Of a stretch of 64,000 nucleotides of DNA, positions 43,538 through 52,312 are shown piece by piece; the first letter of the stretch is position 1; every line of letters starts with the position of its first letter. Under the pieces are notes generated by a model. That model ran no database searches, was not told the DNA's origin, and was given only the letters and a program-made list of their open reading frames with translations. The stretch lies in NCBI GenBank assembly GCA_003543135.1, contig DPJG01000018.1, positions 1 to 64,000 of the forward strand. The letters run 5' to 3'. Made by a program: the position numbers and the translations under genes. Origin of the DNA: Rheinheimera sp. GTDB taxonomy: Bacteria > Pseudomonadota > Gammaproteobacteria > Enterobacterales > Alteromonadaceae.

Positions 43538-46297
43538 ATGAAAAAAACCAGCCTGCTCGCCACCGCCGTTATGCTGGCCCTGCTTAGTGGATGCAGTAAA
43601 AAAGACAGTGCAGAGCATTATGCCGACGCGCAAAAGTTCTTGCAAAACAATAACTACCCTTCCGCCATGATTGAATTAAAATCTGCGGTGCAACAAGACC
43701 CGGAAAACAAAGAATACCGGCTGGCGCTTGGCAAAGTGCATCTGAAAACCGGTGATGTGCTGGCTGCAGCCAAAGAGCTGGACCGTGCTTTGTCGTTGGG
43801 CGCCAGCAAAGAAGTTGTGGCCGTACCGCTGTTTAAAAGTTATTACGCCGCCAAAGACAACAAACCTATTCTTGAACTTTTTGCCAACGACAAAGATATC
43901 AGTGAGGCTCAGCACGACTACCTGAACTTATACCGTGCGCTGGTGGAACTGGAATCTGGCAATAAAGACCAGGCTCTCAGCTTGTTTGATGAACTGGCGC
44001 AACAACAGCGTAATGCCGATGTTGCCGCCATCGCTCAAAGTTATTTGCAAATTGCCGCTGAAAAACTGGATGTTGCCTTAACGCTGATTGCTCAGGTAAC
44101 AGAATCCAGCCCACTGTACAGCGAAGCACTGCTTGTAAAAGCACGACTGCAACAGTCGCTCGGTCAACACGCGCCTGCTGTAGAAAGTTTCAGGTTATAT
44201 AACACCCTGATGCCGCGTGATTTTATCGCAAGGCTAATGTTAAGTCAGAGCCTGGTTGAGCTGGAAAAATTTGATGAAGCCGATACTGAGCTGGCTCTCA
44301 TCCTTAAAGGTTACCCAAATCAACCACTGGCTAACTACTTAAAAGCTGTGAGTCTGTACGAGAAAAAAGAATATAACCAGGCCAAAGACCATGCCGAGCG
44401 CGCTATTAATGCCGGCATGAAAGACAGCAGTACCCGCTTATTGGCTGCGTTAAGTGCGATTAATCTCGACTTACCAGGTCAAGCGCTGGCGCATCTGGAT
44501 GCCATTAAAAATTTATTGTCGGCCAATCCTGAATTAGAAACTCTGTACGCCAGCCTATTGCTGGAAGCTGGCCGCGCCGACGAAGTGAGCGCCAATTTAA
44601 TCAAAAAAGACATTACCAATGCCGATTATAAAATGATTGCGGCAACCTCTTATCAGCTGCTGAAACAAGGCTCTTTAACAGCCGCGCAGCAACTGATTGA
44701 AAAATATGATCAAACCAAACCAACCGATAACGCCACCCGCACCATTATGGCCACTGTGAAGTTGGGTGTCGAAAGCTTGCGCGAACAAGGAGTATCGGAA
44801 CTCGAGGATGTTCTGGCCGCTGATCCAACACAGGACAAAACCAGAATTATTCTGGCGCAAACCTATATCCGTTTAGGTCAATTTGATAAAGCCCGCGCTC
44901 TTGCTGATCAATGGCTGAAAGATGAAAAGTCTGCCCTTTTAGCCTACAACCTCAAAGGTTATGTCGATTTACTGCAGAACAACAATCAAAGCGCGACCGA
45001 AATGCTGGCAAAAGCCGAAGCCATCAATGCAAATAACCCATTTACGCTGATGCTGCAGGCAATGGTTGCTATCAAAGAAAAAGATTTGGCCAGATCCGCT
45101 CTGTTGCTGGAAAAAGCAATGCAGGCAGACCCTACCTATGTACCTGCCCTGTCGCAATATTATGCAGTGAGCAAATCGCAAAATGAAGCAGGCAAAGCCG
45201 TAGCGCGCGCCGAGCAAATGCTTAAAGCCAATCCTGATAACAACGGTATTCGTTTGACTGCTGCAGCCATTTATCTGGCAGAGCAAAACGCAGCAGCGAC
45301 TGTAGCCACTCTGACTGATGCTGCTGCCAAGTTTACAGACAAACCGCCGATGTACTGGGCTTTACTGTTAAATGCGCATGCAGAACTGAAGAACAAACAA
45401 CAGGTACTGACGGTTGCACGCGAATGGGTGCAACAGAATCCTGACTCTGTTGATGCAGAACTGTCTTATGCCAATGCTCTGGCGCAAAACGGTGAAATGG
45501 CCCGTGCTATTGAGATTGTAGATAAACATCTAAAGACAAAACCTGGTAATCCGGTACTACTCAGAAGTAAAGCTTCTTATCAGGCTGATCTGAAAGATTA
45601 TAAAGGCGCATTAGCGACTATTGCCTTACTGGGTGAAGAAGAAAATAACAAACCCAATGTGCTGTATCTCAAAGGCCGGCTGCTGACTCAAGCAGGTGAA
45701 ACCAGCAAAGCAATGGCTGCATTTGAGCAAAGTTATCAGCAAGAACCGAATCCAGCCGCGTTAGCTGCACTGGCAGAGCTGACCGCCTCGCAAAAATCCC
45801 TGGCAGCAGCTGCCGCCATGGTAAAACAACATATGGATACTCATGGAGAGAACCCGACGCTACAGGGGCTATACGCCAACTATATGCTGGCTGAAAAACC
45901 GGAAGAGTCGTTAAAAACTTATCAGCAACTGCTCAGCAAAAATGCCAATGACTATGTTGTTTTAAACAACTATGCCTGGTTATTAGCTGAACAAGGCAAT
46001 ACAGATGAAGCGGCTGTGCACATTGAAAAAGCACTGAAGCTGGCACCTCGTCATCCGGATGTACTGGATACTCAAGGGAAAATTTTATTAAAACAAGGCA
46101 AATTGGCTGAGGCGCAAGCGGCTTTTGAAACATCACTTGAAATTCGCCCCAACAATGTCGATGTGAAGCTGCACCATGCTGAAGCACTGATTAAAAATGG
46201 TCAGAAAAACAAGGCATTGGCACAGTTAAGCACCATTGAAAATGCAGATGAAACTCAGCTCAAGCGCAAAGCTGAGCTGGAGGCCGAGGCACAATAA
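43538..46297 (+). CDS. prsT: XrtA/PEP-CTERM system TPR-repeat lipoprotein PrsT
   Basis: A 919-residue lipoprotein. The signal peptide ends in the lipobox LLSGC (Cys19). The remainder is an array of about 20 tetratricopeptide repeats, for example AAKELDRALSLGASKEVV and NDYVVLNNYAWLLAEQGNTDEAAVHIEKAL. It matches the TIGR02917 family that accompanies PrsK/PrsR. It is probably a periplasmic or outer-membrane-anchored scaffold for export. It is followed by a terminator. Confidence 0.95.
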   Translation: MKKTSLLATAVMLALLSGCSKKDSAEHYADAQKFLQNNNYPSAMIELKSAVQQDPENKEYRLALGKVHLKTGDVLAAAKELDRALSLGASKEVVAVPLFKSYYAAKDNKPILELFANDKDISEAQHDYLNLYRALVELESGNKDQALSLFDELAQQQRNADVAAIAQSYLQIAAEKLDVALTLIAQVTESSPLYSEALLVKARLQQSLGQHAPAVESFRLYNTLMPRDFIARLMLSQSLVELEKFDEADTELALILKGYPNQPLANYLKAVSLYEKKEYNQAKDHAERAINAGMKDSSTRLLAALSAINLDLPGQALAHLDAIKNLLSANPELETLYASLLLEAGRADEVSANLIKKDITNADYKMIAATSYQLLKQGSLTAAQQLIEKYDQTKPTDNATRTIMATVKLGVESLREQGVSELEDVLAADPTQDKTRIILAQTYIRLGQFDKARALADQWLKDEKSALLAYNLKGYVDLLQNNNQSATEMLAKAEAINANNPFTLMLQAMVAIKEKDLARSALLLEKAMQADPTYVPALSQYYAVSKSQNEAGKAVARAEQMLKANPDNNGIRLTAAAIYLAEQNAAATVATLTDAAAKFTDKPPMYWALLLNAHAELKNKQQVLTVAREWVQQNPDSVDAELSYANALAQNGEMARAIEIVDKHLKTKPGNPVLLRSKASYQADLKDYKGALATIALLGEEENNKPNVLYLKGRLLTQAGETSKAMAAFEQSYQQEPNPAALAALAELTASQKSLAAAAAMVKQHMDTHGENPTLQGLYANYMLAEKPEESLKTYQQLLSKNANDYVVLNNYAWLLAEQGNTDEAAVHIEKALKLAPRHPDVLDTQGKILLKQGKLAEAQAAFETSLEIRPNNVDVKLHHAEALIKNGQKNKALAQLSTIENADETQLKRKAELEAEAQ

Positions 46298-46324
46298 ACT
46301 AAACGCCTGACACTGGCTCCATAC

Positions 46325-46353
46325 AAAAGCTGCCCATGAATGGCAGCTTTTTT
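46325..46353 (+). terminator. rho-independent terminator after prsT
   Basis: AAAAGCTGCC and GGCAGCTTTT pair around CATGAAT, followed by more T. It ends the ACP/prsT transcript. Confidence 0.9.
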
Positions 46354-47085
46354 ATTGGTAACTGAATTTCTTGCTGACCCGATTTACATCGAACACCTGA
46401 AAGAGCGACGCTTTTACAAGCGATAAATTTCGCTTAAGTAGCAGCTTAAGCTGGGTGGTTTCATCTTTCGTCTGGCCTGCCAAGACGATGCGGGTAAGTT
46501 ATCTTTACTGCCTAATCATTCAGGTCTTAAATTTGGAGTAAAGGTCAGCAATAATATAAAAATGAACTGCAGCCCACATCTGACAACACAACAATATATC
46601 TGATACTGCACTATGTGAGCTTTTTGCGCAATATCGGCAAAAAGCAGCTGCAGTATGCTTTACCTATTCACAACTTGGTTTCTGTTTTACGTAACAACAG
46701 CACCACGGTAGCTGCCATAGCCCGATACATTTTTTTTTGATTTTTCGAGTTGTAACCTTGTTTGTTTCACAAAGTTCACTTGAAACACTGAAAATTATAA
46801 GTTTTAGGAAAATGCTCAATCTACCGGATATTATCTGAAGTCATTTATTAGCGTTACTATGCACAAAAAATAAAGAATACAGCATTCTAAAAAGCTTCTA
46901 TGCCTGCCAATCTAAAAATATGCGTCATGCATCAATCTACAAATTGATATTGCATCATTTTATCAAAGGTAAAAATATACAAAGGGTAACTATTGGTTTA
47001 TTAAACCATTTTTGCTGAAATTATATCGATCAATAAACAACCACCCTTAACCTGTTGGTTATTTGTGAAACTTCAATGACAGTAA
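46354..47085. other. 730-base gene-free region between prsT and the mini-IS element
   Basis: No frame with coding character was found on either strand. The only structures noted are GCTTTTTGC/GCAAAAAGC (46619-46627 and 46637-46645, a 9-bp stem) and a T9 run near 46731. The stretch may be the decayed flank of the mobile element that follows. Confidence 0.5.
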
Positions 47086-47363
47086 AAAGCCACCCCCATA
47101 GGAGGTGGCTTTGCAAAAGGCCCCCTGGAAGGGGGATAGTTTAGCGTGGCTCCATATCCAACATCATTTGCCGCTCTTCGTCGTCACGAGCTACTTTGTC
47201 CTGATGCCGGACATATCGCCTGATGCTCTCTTCGTTCGCGCCCACTGAATCTACAAAATAGCCGCGCTGCCAAAAGTGATTTCCCTGTAGTGGTTGCAGT
47301 ATCTAGCATGGGTTTTCTTTAAGCATAGCCCCAGAGCCGATCACCACCTCCATAGGAGGTGGT
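47086..47363 (-). mobile_element. internally deleted IS200/IS605-like element bounded by two matching palindromes
   Basis: Two hairpins with the same core bound this 278-base unit: AAAGCCACCCCC-ATA-GGAGGTGGCTTT at 47086-47112 and ACCACCTCC-ATA-GGAGGTGGT at 47343-47363. Both share CCATAGGAGGTGG. Between them lies only the C-terminal part of a Y1 transposase (47141-47300) and a small hairpin CCCCC-TGGAA-GGGGG (47121-47135). Subterminal palindromes are how IS200/IS605 TnpA recognises its ends, so the unit looks like a deletion derivative that could still be moved by a transposase elsewhere in the genome. Confidence 0.65.
47141..47300 (-). pseudogene. IS200/IS605-family TnpA (Y1 transposase), C-terminal remnant
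   Basis: On the minus strand the frame ending in TAA at 47141-47143 encodes GNHFWQRGYFVDSVGANEES followed by IRRYVRHQDK and an acidic tail, which is the end of a Y1 transposase. It keeps the catalytic Tyr and Gln as YVRHQ (Y-x3-Q). The HUH metal-binding half is missing and stop codons appear just upstream (near 47305), so the gene is dead. Confidence 0.85.
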
Positions 47364-47378
47364 TTTAAATTGACAATA

Positions 47379-47404
47379 AAAAAACCGGCTGACGCCGGTT
47401 TTTT
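47379..47404 (-). terminator. terminator of the PEP-CTERM protein gene
   Basis: AAAAAACCGGC and GCCGGTTTTTT pair around TGAC. It lies 15 bases downstream of the stop of the minus-strand gene and has a T-run in that direction. Confidence 0.9.
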
Positions 47405-47418
47405 TATTCTTTGGCTTA

Positions 47419-48312
47419 TTAAGCCTGTTTTCTGCGGCTTAAACCTAAGCCCAGTAAACCTAAACCTAAGATAGCGATTGAAGTTGGCTCTGGAACATTA
47501 AATGCCAATGAACCGTCGTGCAATGCACGGGCTAAAGTGAAAGTTTTAGTCACTGGGTCATAGCCTGTTACTGCAGGTAACGCAGCTACGTTTTGGTCAA
47601 CTATAAACTGGAAGTTTTGTTGCTGGCCAACCGATGCCAAAGCATCGTGGATATCACGGAATGACTGATTAATACCACCAAACTTTGTATTAAAAATATC
47701 ACCTGCAATAACACCGTTAATGCTTTGCGCTGAGTTAAAGTTTGTCAGGTAACCATTCAGGATAGTAGCACTTGGAATGTTACCACCATTGGTCACGTTC
47801 ATATCGAACAAACGAGTGAAACAGTTAATGTTGTTTGCAGCAGCACAAGCACCAACGTTGGTAGTTGCGTAGAAAGAGATGGTACCACCAACCCAATTTA
47901 CACCACCAAAGCCATCAATCACACCGCTCAGGTTGTTGAAACCAAAGCTTAACTCCCAACCATTTTTATAGCCATTATTGCTTGGCCCAAATGCGCCAAA
48001 CTCTTGTGGTAAGAATGAGCTGATTGAGTTATTACCGTACTGATTAATAAAGTTGTTAAAGCCAGAACCTAACAGACCACCAGATGAAGTAATGACATCA
48101 CCAGCGTCGATAGTACCGTTACCATTCGAGTCAAACACTTTTGACCATGAGTTGTAGTTAAACTGGAGTTCATCTAACCAACCAGTAGTTGTTGTACCTG
48201 CTGCAGTGTTTGCATTCCCACCATAATCTGCGCCGATATTAAGGTAGATTGGCTGAGCTACCACTGGAGCTGCTAATAATGCACCTACGAGGGCTAAAGC
48301 TTTAAATTTCAT
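47419..48312 (-). CDS. PEP-CTERM sorting-domain protein with an EF-hand-like loop
   Basis: A 297-residue exported protein. The signal peptide MKFKALALVGALLAAPVVA is cleaved before Gln20. A canonical calcium-loop pattern, DSNGNGTIDAGD, occupies residues 61-72. The C-terminus is a complete PEP-CTERM signal: VPEP (273-276), hydrophobic ILGLGLLGLGL, then SRRK. XrtA should cleave here and the protein should join the surface matrix. The mature part is Asn/Gly-rich with no fold that I recognise. A sigma-54 promoter lies 56-71 bases upstream. Confidence 0.93.
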   Translation of the reverse strand: MKFKALALVGALLAAPVVAQPIYLNIGADYGGNANTAAGTTTTGWLDELQFNYNSWSKVFDSNGNGTIDAGDVITSSGGLLGSGFNNFINQYGNNSISSFLPQEFGAFGPSNNGYKNGWELSFGFNNLSGVIDGFGGVNWVGGTISFYATTNVGACAAANNINCFTRLFDMNVTNGGNIPSATILNGYLTNFNSAQSINGVIAGDIFNTKFGGINQSFRDIHDALASVGQQQNFQFIVDQNVAALPAVTGYDPVTKTFTLARALHDGSLAFNVPEPTSIAILGLGLLGLGLSRRKQA

Positions 48313-48367
48313 ATTTTACTCTCCTGTAAATCCGGGGCGTCGTATCTGTGTCTGTCTTTCCAAATAA

Positions 48368-48383
48368 AGCAACATGCATGCCA
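48368..48383 (-). promoter_or_regulatory. sigma-54 (RpoN) promoter of the PEP-CTERM gene
   Basis: On the minus strand: TGGCATGCATGTTGCT. It has the -24 GG and -12 GC with exactly 10 bases between them and matches the TGGCAC-N5-TTGC consensus at 9 of the 10 defined positions. PrsR, a sigma-54 activator encoded 6 kb away, is the natural candidate regulator. Upstream, 48390-48411 holds an ATCTCA/TGAGAT inverted repeat. The rest of 48412-48622 is AT-rich and shows no gene. Confidence 0.85.
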
Positions 48384-48622
48384 CATTATATCTCATTGTT
48401 TTTATTGAGATTTATTAAAATATAAAACCTAGATGAAAAAAATCCTGACAGTACTTTTCTTAATATGAACCTGTTTTTCATTTAACTTTTTCTAAAAATT
48501 ATCGCCAAAACACCTGCCCGTTCCGGCAACTACAATCAAATCTGCATCACAGGAAAAGAACACCGTACCTTGGGTTCTGAATTTGCGGGAAGGGTCAGGA
48601 AAGGTTAGTGTGGTTAGAGAAC

Positions 48623-48652
48623 AAAAAAGCCAAACTTCAGTTTGGCTTTTTT
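48623..48652 (-). terminator. terminator of the patatin/acyltransferase/ThiF operon
   Basis: AAAAAAGCCAAAC and GTTTGGCTTTTTT pair around TTCA, 27 bases beyond the ThiF stop. Confidence 0.9.
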
Positions 48653-48678
48653 GTTTTTTGCTCACAGGTGAAACTGTT

Positions 48679-49581
48679 TCAGTTCATTTGCAGAATTTTT
48701 TTAAGCCGCCAGAACATGTATTTCTGTAATGGATTGTTGTTTCCGAATGGGCGCCAGGTCTTTATCAGCTTGTTACGGTATGCATCAAAGTGCAGCCCTC
48801 TTGGCGCACAAATCACTTCGCCTCTTTTCAGGACAATTTTCAGCACGTTAGTGCAAAGCACACCTGCGGCTAAAGAGATCCCCATGCAGGTTGATGGAAC
48901 TTTCTTTTTGAAGAAGTTAACAGAACTGCGCTCAACCAGATAATGACGTTGTTGTACTGAAGGTGAAACACCAATCACAAAACGCATGATATTGTCGCTG
49001 AAAATCTGTTGTTTTTGCGCTTCGCTTGCACCTGCAGGGGTATCCTGCATACAAAAATACTCTTCGAAGGTCATTTCACCAGGCATAAATACCAGCATCG
49101 CCGTGCCCATCCCCATCGGGGCGGCCGTAATACATGGAATGCCTTTTTCGTAACAACGCTGAAAAACCTTTCTTCTTATTTCCAGCGCAAAAATATCGAG
49201 ACTATCAATGTAAACCGAGACACCGTCTAAAAACTCTTCGATATTAGCTTCGCTGATCCCGGTGTTGAAGTTACGGATCTGGGCTTCAGGGTTGATATTG
49301 CGCAGCGTTTGTTCCATCACTTCAGCTTTAGGCAAACCTAAGGTCAGCATAGATGCACCAGCCTGGCGGTTAAAATTTGGCACATCGTAGGTGTCTAAAT
49401 CAGAAATATTAAAACGTGATATCCCTAGTCTGGCACACACGATAGCATGGTCACCTCCAACACCACCGAGGCCACCAATGGCAACTTTGGTATTACGTAA
49501 AATTTGTTGTTCTTCTGCCGTGACCCAGCCGATATTTCTGGAGAAGGCTTCGTTGTAATCAAATTTATATTCTGCCACCAC
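48679..49581 (-). CDS. ThiF/E1-like adenylyltransferase
   Basis: A 300-residue enzyme of the ThiF/MoeB/HesA superfamily, which adenylates a C-terminal carboxylate. The nucleotide loop is GGLGGVGG (residues 36-43). DVPNFNRQ gives the conserved Arg, LGLPKAEV the Lys and DSLDIFALEIRRK the Asp/Arg motif. The CxxC zinc site of ThiF/MoeB is absent. No ubiquitin-like or sulfur-carrier partner is encoded nearby. The start is GTG 49581 (or GTG 49578) behind GGAG. It is the last gene of a three-gene operon with an exosortase-type acyltransferase and a patatin. Confidence 0.88.
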   Translation of the reverse strand: MVAEYKFDYNEAFSRNIGWVTAEEQQILRNTKVAIGGLGGVGGDHAIVCARLGISRFNISDLDTYDVPNFNRQAGASMLTLGLPKAEVMEQTLRNINPEAQIRNFNTGISEANIEEFLDGVSVYIDSLDIFALEIRRKVFQRCYEKGIPCITAAPMGMGTAMLVFMPGEMTFEEYFCMQDTPAGASEAQKQQIFSDNIMRFVIGVSPSVQQRHYLVERSSVNFFKKKVPSTCMGISLAAGVLCTNVLKIVLKRGEVICAPRGLHFDAYRNKLIKTWRPFGNNNPLQKYMFWRLKKILQMN

Positions 49582-49609
49582 ACCACTCCATTTTGGTTAT
49601 CCACCACAG

Positions 49610-50470
49610 TTACACTATCGCTAGTACAGCACCAAAATAACCATCTTCAGATCCAGCTTTTTCCGTTTCGGTATGGAATAGATCGTACTCTACTGCTTCA
49701 AGCAACTTTAGATAACCAGAACTCATTGATTTTTTTAAAGTTCTTGAGTCTATGTAATATGGAGCTCTTTGACCATGAAATTCTATGGTATCGCCGATTT
49801 TTATAAAATTAATACCAACAAAACTTAAGCTACGGGCCAGTCTAGGCTCCATCATCACAAAGGTGTGATACCGTTTTGTTTTGTAGGACATCGCTGCTGC
49901 AGCCATATAAAGGCATATAGCAATATAAGGGAAACATCTGAGCTCAGTTGCTGAAAACACTGTTTCATCAATTGCACCCGTTGCAACACCGGCAAATTTA
50001 TCAATCTGACGTTTACGGAATGCGGCCGGAACTGCCAGACGGGACATTTCACAAATTTCGTTTCTGGCAAAGTTCTTCGGATGCAGTTTGGGGTCTGTCA
50101 CTGCATGCAGACAAAACTTTTCCATCGGCAATAACTGGTCATCACTTGCCGATGTAATCAGTCTGACCGTACCTGCCAGCTGATCAGAGCTCAGATGGCG
50201 GATGAAACAGTGGATAGCTCTGGGATCAAATTCATCGAACTCTTCATATCCCTGGCGCACGTCTTCAAAATGAAGTTCTTCACAATAGACCTGATGCCTG
50301 AGCTTATAAACCTCTCGCCTTAGATCATCAGACTTTGCAATCTGTGGTTTTAAATACATCGAAAAATGCTCGGAAATGGAGTTTGCTTCATTACTGGCCA
50401 GCGAAGAAATTGCCTTTTTAACAATACCACCGATGATTGGCTTATCCACTAAGCTCTTCAGCTGTTTCAT
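49610..50470 (-). CDS. PEP-CTERM/exosortase system-associated acyltransferase (LuxI-like GNAT)
   Basis: A 286-residue protein of the TIGR03694 type. YKLRHQVYCEELHFED and AGTVRLI resemble the acyl-homoserine-lactone synthase fold, and EICEMSRLAVP matches its later conserved strand. It likely transfers an acyl chain from ACP or CoA to an amino-group acceptor; product unknown. The ATG at 50470 has GGGGA 6 bases upstream. It lies 84 bases after the patatin gene and 28 bases before ThiF. Confidence 0.9.
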   Translation of the reverse strand: MKQLKSLVDKPIIGGIVKKAISSLASNEANSISEHFSMYLKPQIAKSDDLRREVYKLRHQVYCEELHFEDVRQGYEEFDEFDPRAIHCFIRHLSSDQLAGTVRLITSASDDQLLPMEKFCLHAVTDPKLHPKNFARNEICEMSRLAVPAAFRKRQIDKFAGVATGAIDETVFSATELRCFPYIAICLYMAAAAMSYKTKRYHTFVMMEPRLARSLSFVGINFIKIGDTIEFHGQRAPYYIDSRTLKKSMSSGYLKLLEAVEYDLFHTETEKAGSEDGYFGAVLAIV

Positions 50471-50554
50471 AAAATTCCCCGTTTATAGAAAGCCCAGTTA
50501 CAACTGTAAATTAACTGAACCTGTTTATACTACAAAACATTCAGACATTATGAT

Positions 50555-51421
50555 TTATCGTACTGCAGTTTCAAAAATATAATTCTTCAACTTGATTGGG
50601 ATCACTGAAAACGCCGTGATATAGCCAATTTCGTATAGCCGCTCTTTTTCTTCACTGGTCATGTCAAACTTCACTGATGAAATATTGCCGGTATTGATAA
50701 CAATCGTATTATGCCAATACTGAGCATGCACATACTCACGCGACATCGCATTCATAAAAGTTTGGATCAACATCAGTACATAGGACACCAGCGGCAAAAA
50801 TCGGCGTTTTGGTACGGGCCTGTGTTCACTCTCACTTTTTAACCGAAAGCAAATGACAGGAACGCCATGGTTAGACCAATCCTGATGTAATGCATCCTCC
50901 GCCAGAATAACTCCATCAGCCATCACATGATTTTCAAACGTCTTGAAAGAAAACAACAAGGGAATAGACATGGAGTACCGAACCGCAACAGAAACTTTTA
51001 AATCCGGTGTATTTTTCCTATTAAATACAACAGGACCACCACCATTAATATCTGTTGCCAGAACGTGTAAGTCCAGTTTCATGTCGCTGAAAGTTTGACC
51101 TTCCAACTGATTATCTATCCATTGTTCAAAAATGTCACCACTGGAAAGTCCACCTGTACGCAAAAGGTTTAACAATGAGAATCCGCGAAACTGTTTAAAA
51201 TCAGTTTCCAGCGCTAACATTTTCATTTCTTTCATTGTCTTACCTGAAGCAAGCAATGCAGCAACTATACTGCCCCCGGAAACTCCGACCACATGCTTAA
51301 AGCCTAAATTAAGCTCAGCTAAAGCACTCAGAATACCAATGTAGCAGGGTAAACGGGTTCCCCCGCCAGAAAAAATAGGAACAATTTCTTTGGTTGTGAG
51401 GTCTGTGTACAACGACACCAT
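50555..51421 (-). CDS. patatin-like phospholipase
   Basis: A 288-residue serine hydrolase. The oxyanion loop is SGGGTRL (18-24), the nucleophile elbow is GVSGGS with Ser48, and the catalytic Asp is probably that in MADGVI (DGV rather than the common DGG/DGA). It would release fatty acids from phospholipids or remodel acyl groups. The start ATG 51421 has GAGG 5 bases upstream; the frame extends to 51559 without support. It is the first gene of the operon and divergent from the protease at 51563. Confidence 0.9.
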   Translation of the reverse strand: MVSLYTDLTTKEIVPIFSGGGTRLPCYIGILSALAELNLGFKHVVGVSGGSIVAALLASGKTMKEMKMLALETDFKQFRGFSLLNLLRTGGLSSGDIFEQWIDNQLEGQTFSDMKLDLHVLATDINGGGPVVFNRKNTPDLKVSVAVRYSMSIPLLFSFKTFENHVMADGVILAEDALHQDWSNHGVPVICFRLKSESEHRPVPKRRFLPLVSYVLMLIQTFMNAMSREYVHAQYWHNTIVINTGNISSVKFDMTSEEKERLYEIGYITAFSVIPIKLKNYIFETAVR

Positions 51422-51562
51422 GAAGTCCTCTGTTGCAAACGCTGCCTGACAGTCTGCATTAGTATGATCGAATTTACTAAAGTTGCGAATTTCATTTCCA
51501 GCCTTGAACACTGCAGTTACACTGTTACAACCTCTGTTTGGCTGAGCTGGAAAGGACAAAAC

Positions 51563-52312
51563 ATGATACGGATCATTCTGTTATTTTTTCTGTTTCTTAC
51601 TTCGGAAATAACTGCGGCAGAACTAAGCGATCTGATACCTAAGGTGAAACCCGCTGTGGTAGCAATCGCCCTTTATAACCCAACATCAGCTCCAAGGCTT
51701 AAGCTTATCGGCAGTGGTTTTGCGGTTGCGCCAGGGAACAGAATAGCGACAAACTTTCATGTGGTTGAAAAATTGCCTGACATCAGCAAAAACGAAAGCT
51801 ACGTCGTGTTGTCGGGGCATGGCAGTCAGCCACAAATGCATCAGATTAAGCATATTCGCTCAAACCGGGAGCACGATCTGGCTTTACTCGAAATTGCTGC
51901 CACTTTGCCTTACATGGATTTAGCCGACGAACAAGTTATTGCCGAAGGCACTGAAGTAGCGTTTACCGGCTATCCCATAACCGCAGTTCTTGGACTCTAC
52001 CCAGCCACGCACAGGGCTATTATCAGCGCTGTAACACCTATTGCGATACCAGCAGACCACTCGACTGCACTTAACCCCAGAACGTTACGCCAGTTGCAAC
52101 AACCTTTTCCGGTTTACCAGCTTGACGGCACTGCTTATCCGGGCAATAGCGGCAGTGCTCTATACCGGCAATCCGATGGTAAAGTGGTCGCCGTAATTAA
52201 TATGGTGTTGGTGAAAGCAAGCCGCGAAGCTGTACTCAGCGATCCCAGTGGCATTACATTTGCTATCCCGGTTAAACATTTAAAACAGCTGATGGCGCAG
52301 AATAATGACTGA
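51563..52312 (+). CDS. secreted trypsin-like serine protease (S1 family)
   Basis: A 249-residue protein with a signal peptide (IRIILLFFLFLTSEITAA) and a trypsin/DegP-type catalytic domain without PDZ domains. The triad is His66 (TNFHVVE), Asp105 (REHDLALLE) and Ser196 (PGNSGSA). It is periplasmic or exported. The start ATG at 51563 has AAAGGA upstream; an in-frame start at 51464 would run into the patatin leader. Its stop overlaps the prsK start by 8 bases, so it is produced together with the sensor kinase and could take part in signal transmission (inference). Confidence 0.9.
   Translation: MIRIILLFFLFLTSEITAAELSDLIPKVKPAVVAIALYNPTSAPRLKLIGSGFAVAPGNRIATNFHVVEKLPDISKNESYVVLSGHGSQPQMHQIKHIRSNREHDLALLEIAATLPYMDLADEQVIAEGTEVAFTGYPITAVLGLYPATHRAIISAVTPIAIPADHSTALNPRTLRQLQQPFPVYQLDGTAYPGNSGSALYRQSDGKVVAVINMVLVKASREAVLSDPSGITFAIPVKHLKQLMAQNND

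Noticed and set aside
48608-48943. 111-codon plus-strand frame opposite the 3' end of ThiF
   Set aside because: It starts within the operon terminator hairpin region and is antisense to a conserved gene.
51422-51559. N-terminal extension of the patatin to 51559
   Set aside because: The ATG at 51421 has a good GAGG Shine-Dalgarno and the extension covers the divergent promoter region.
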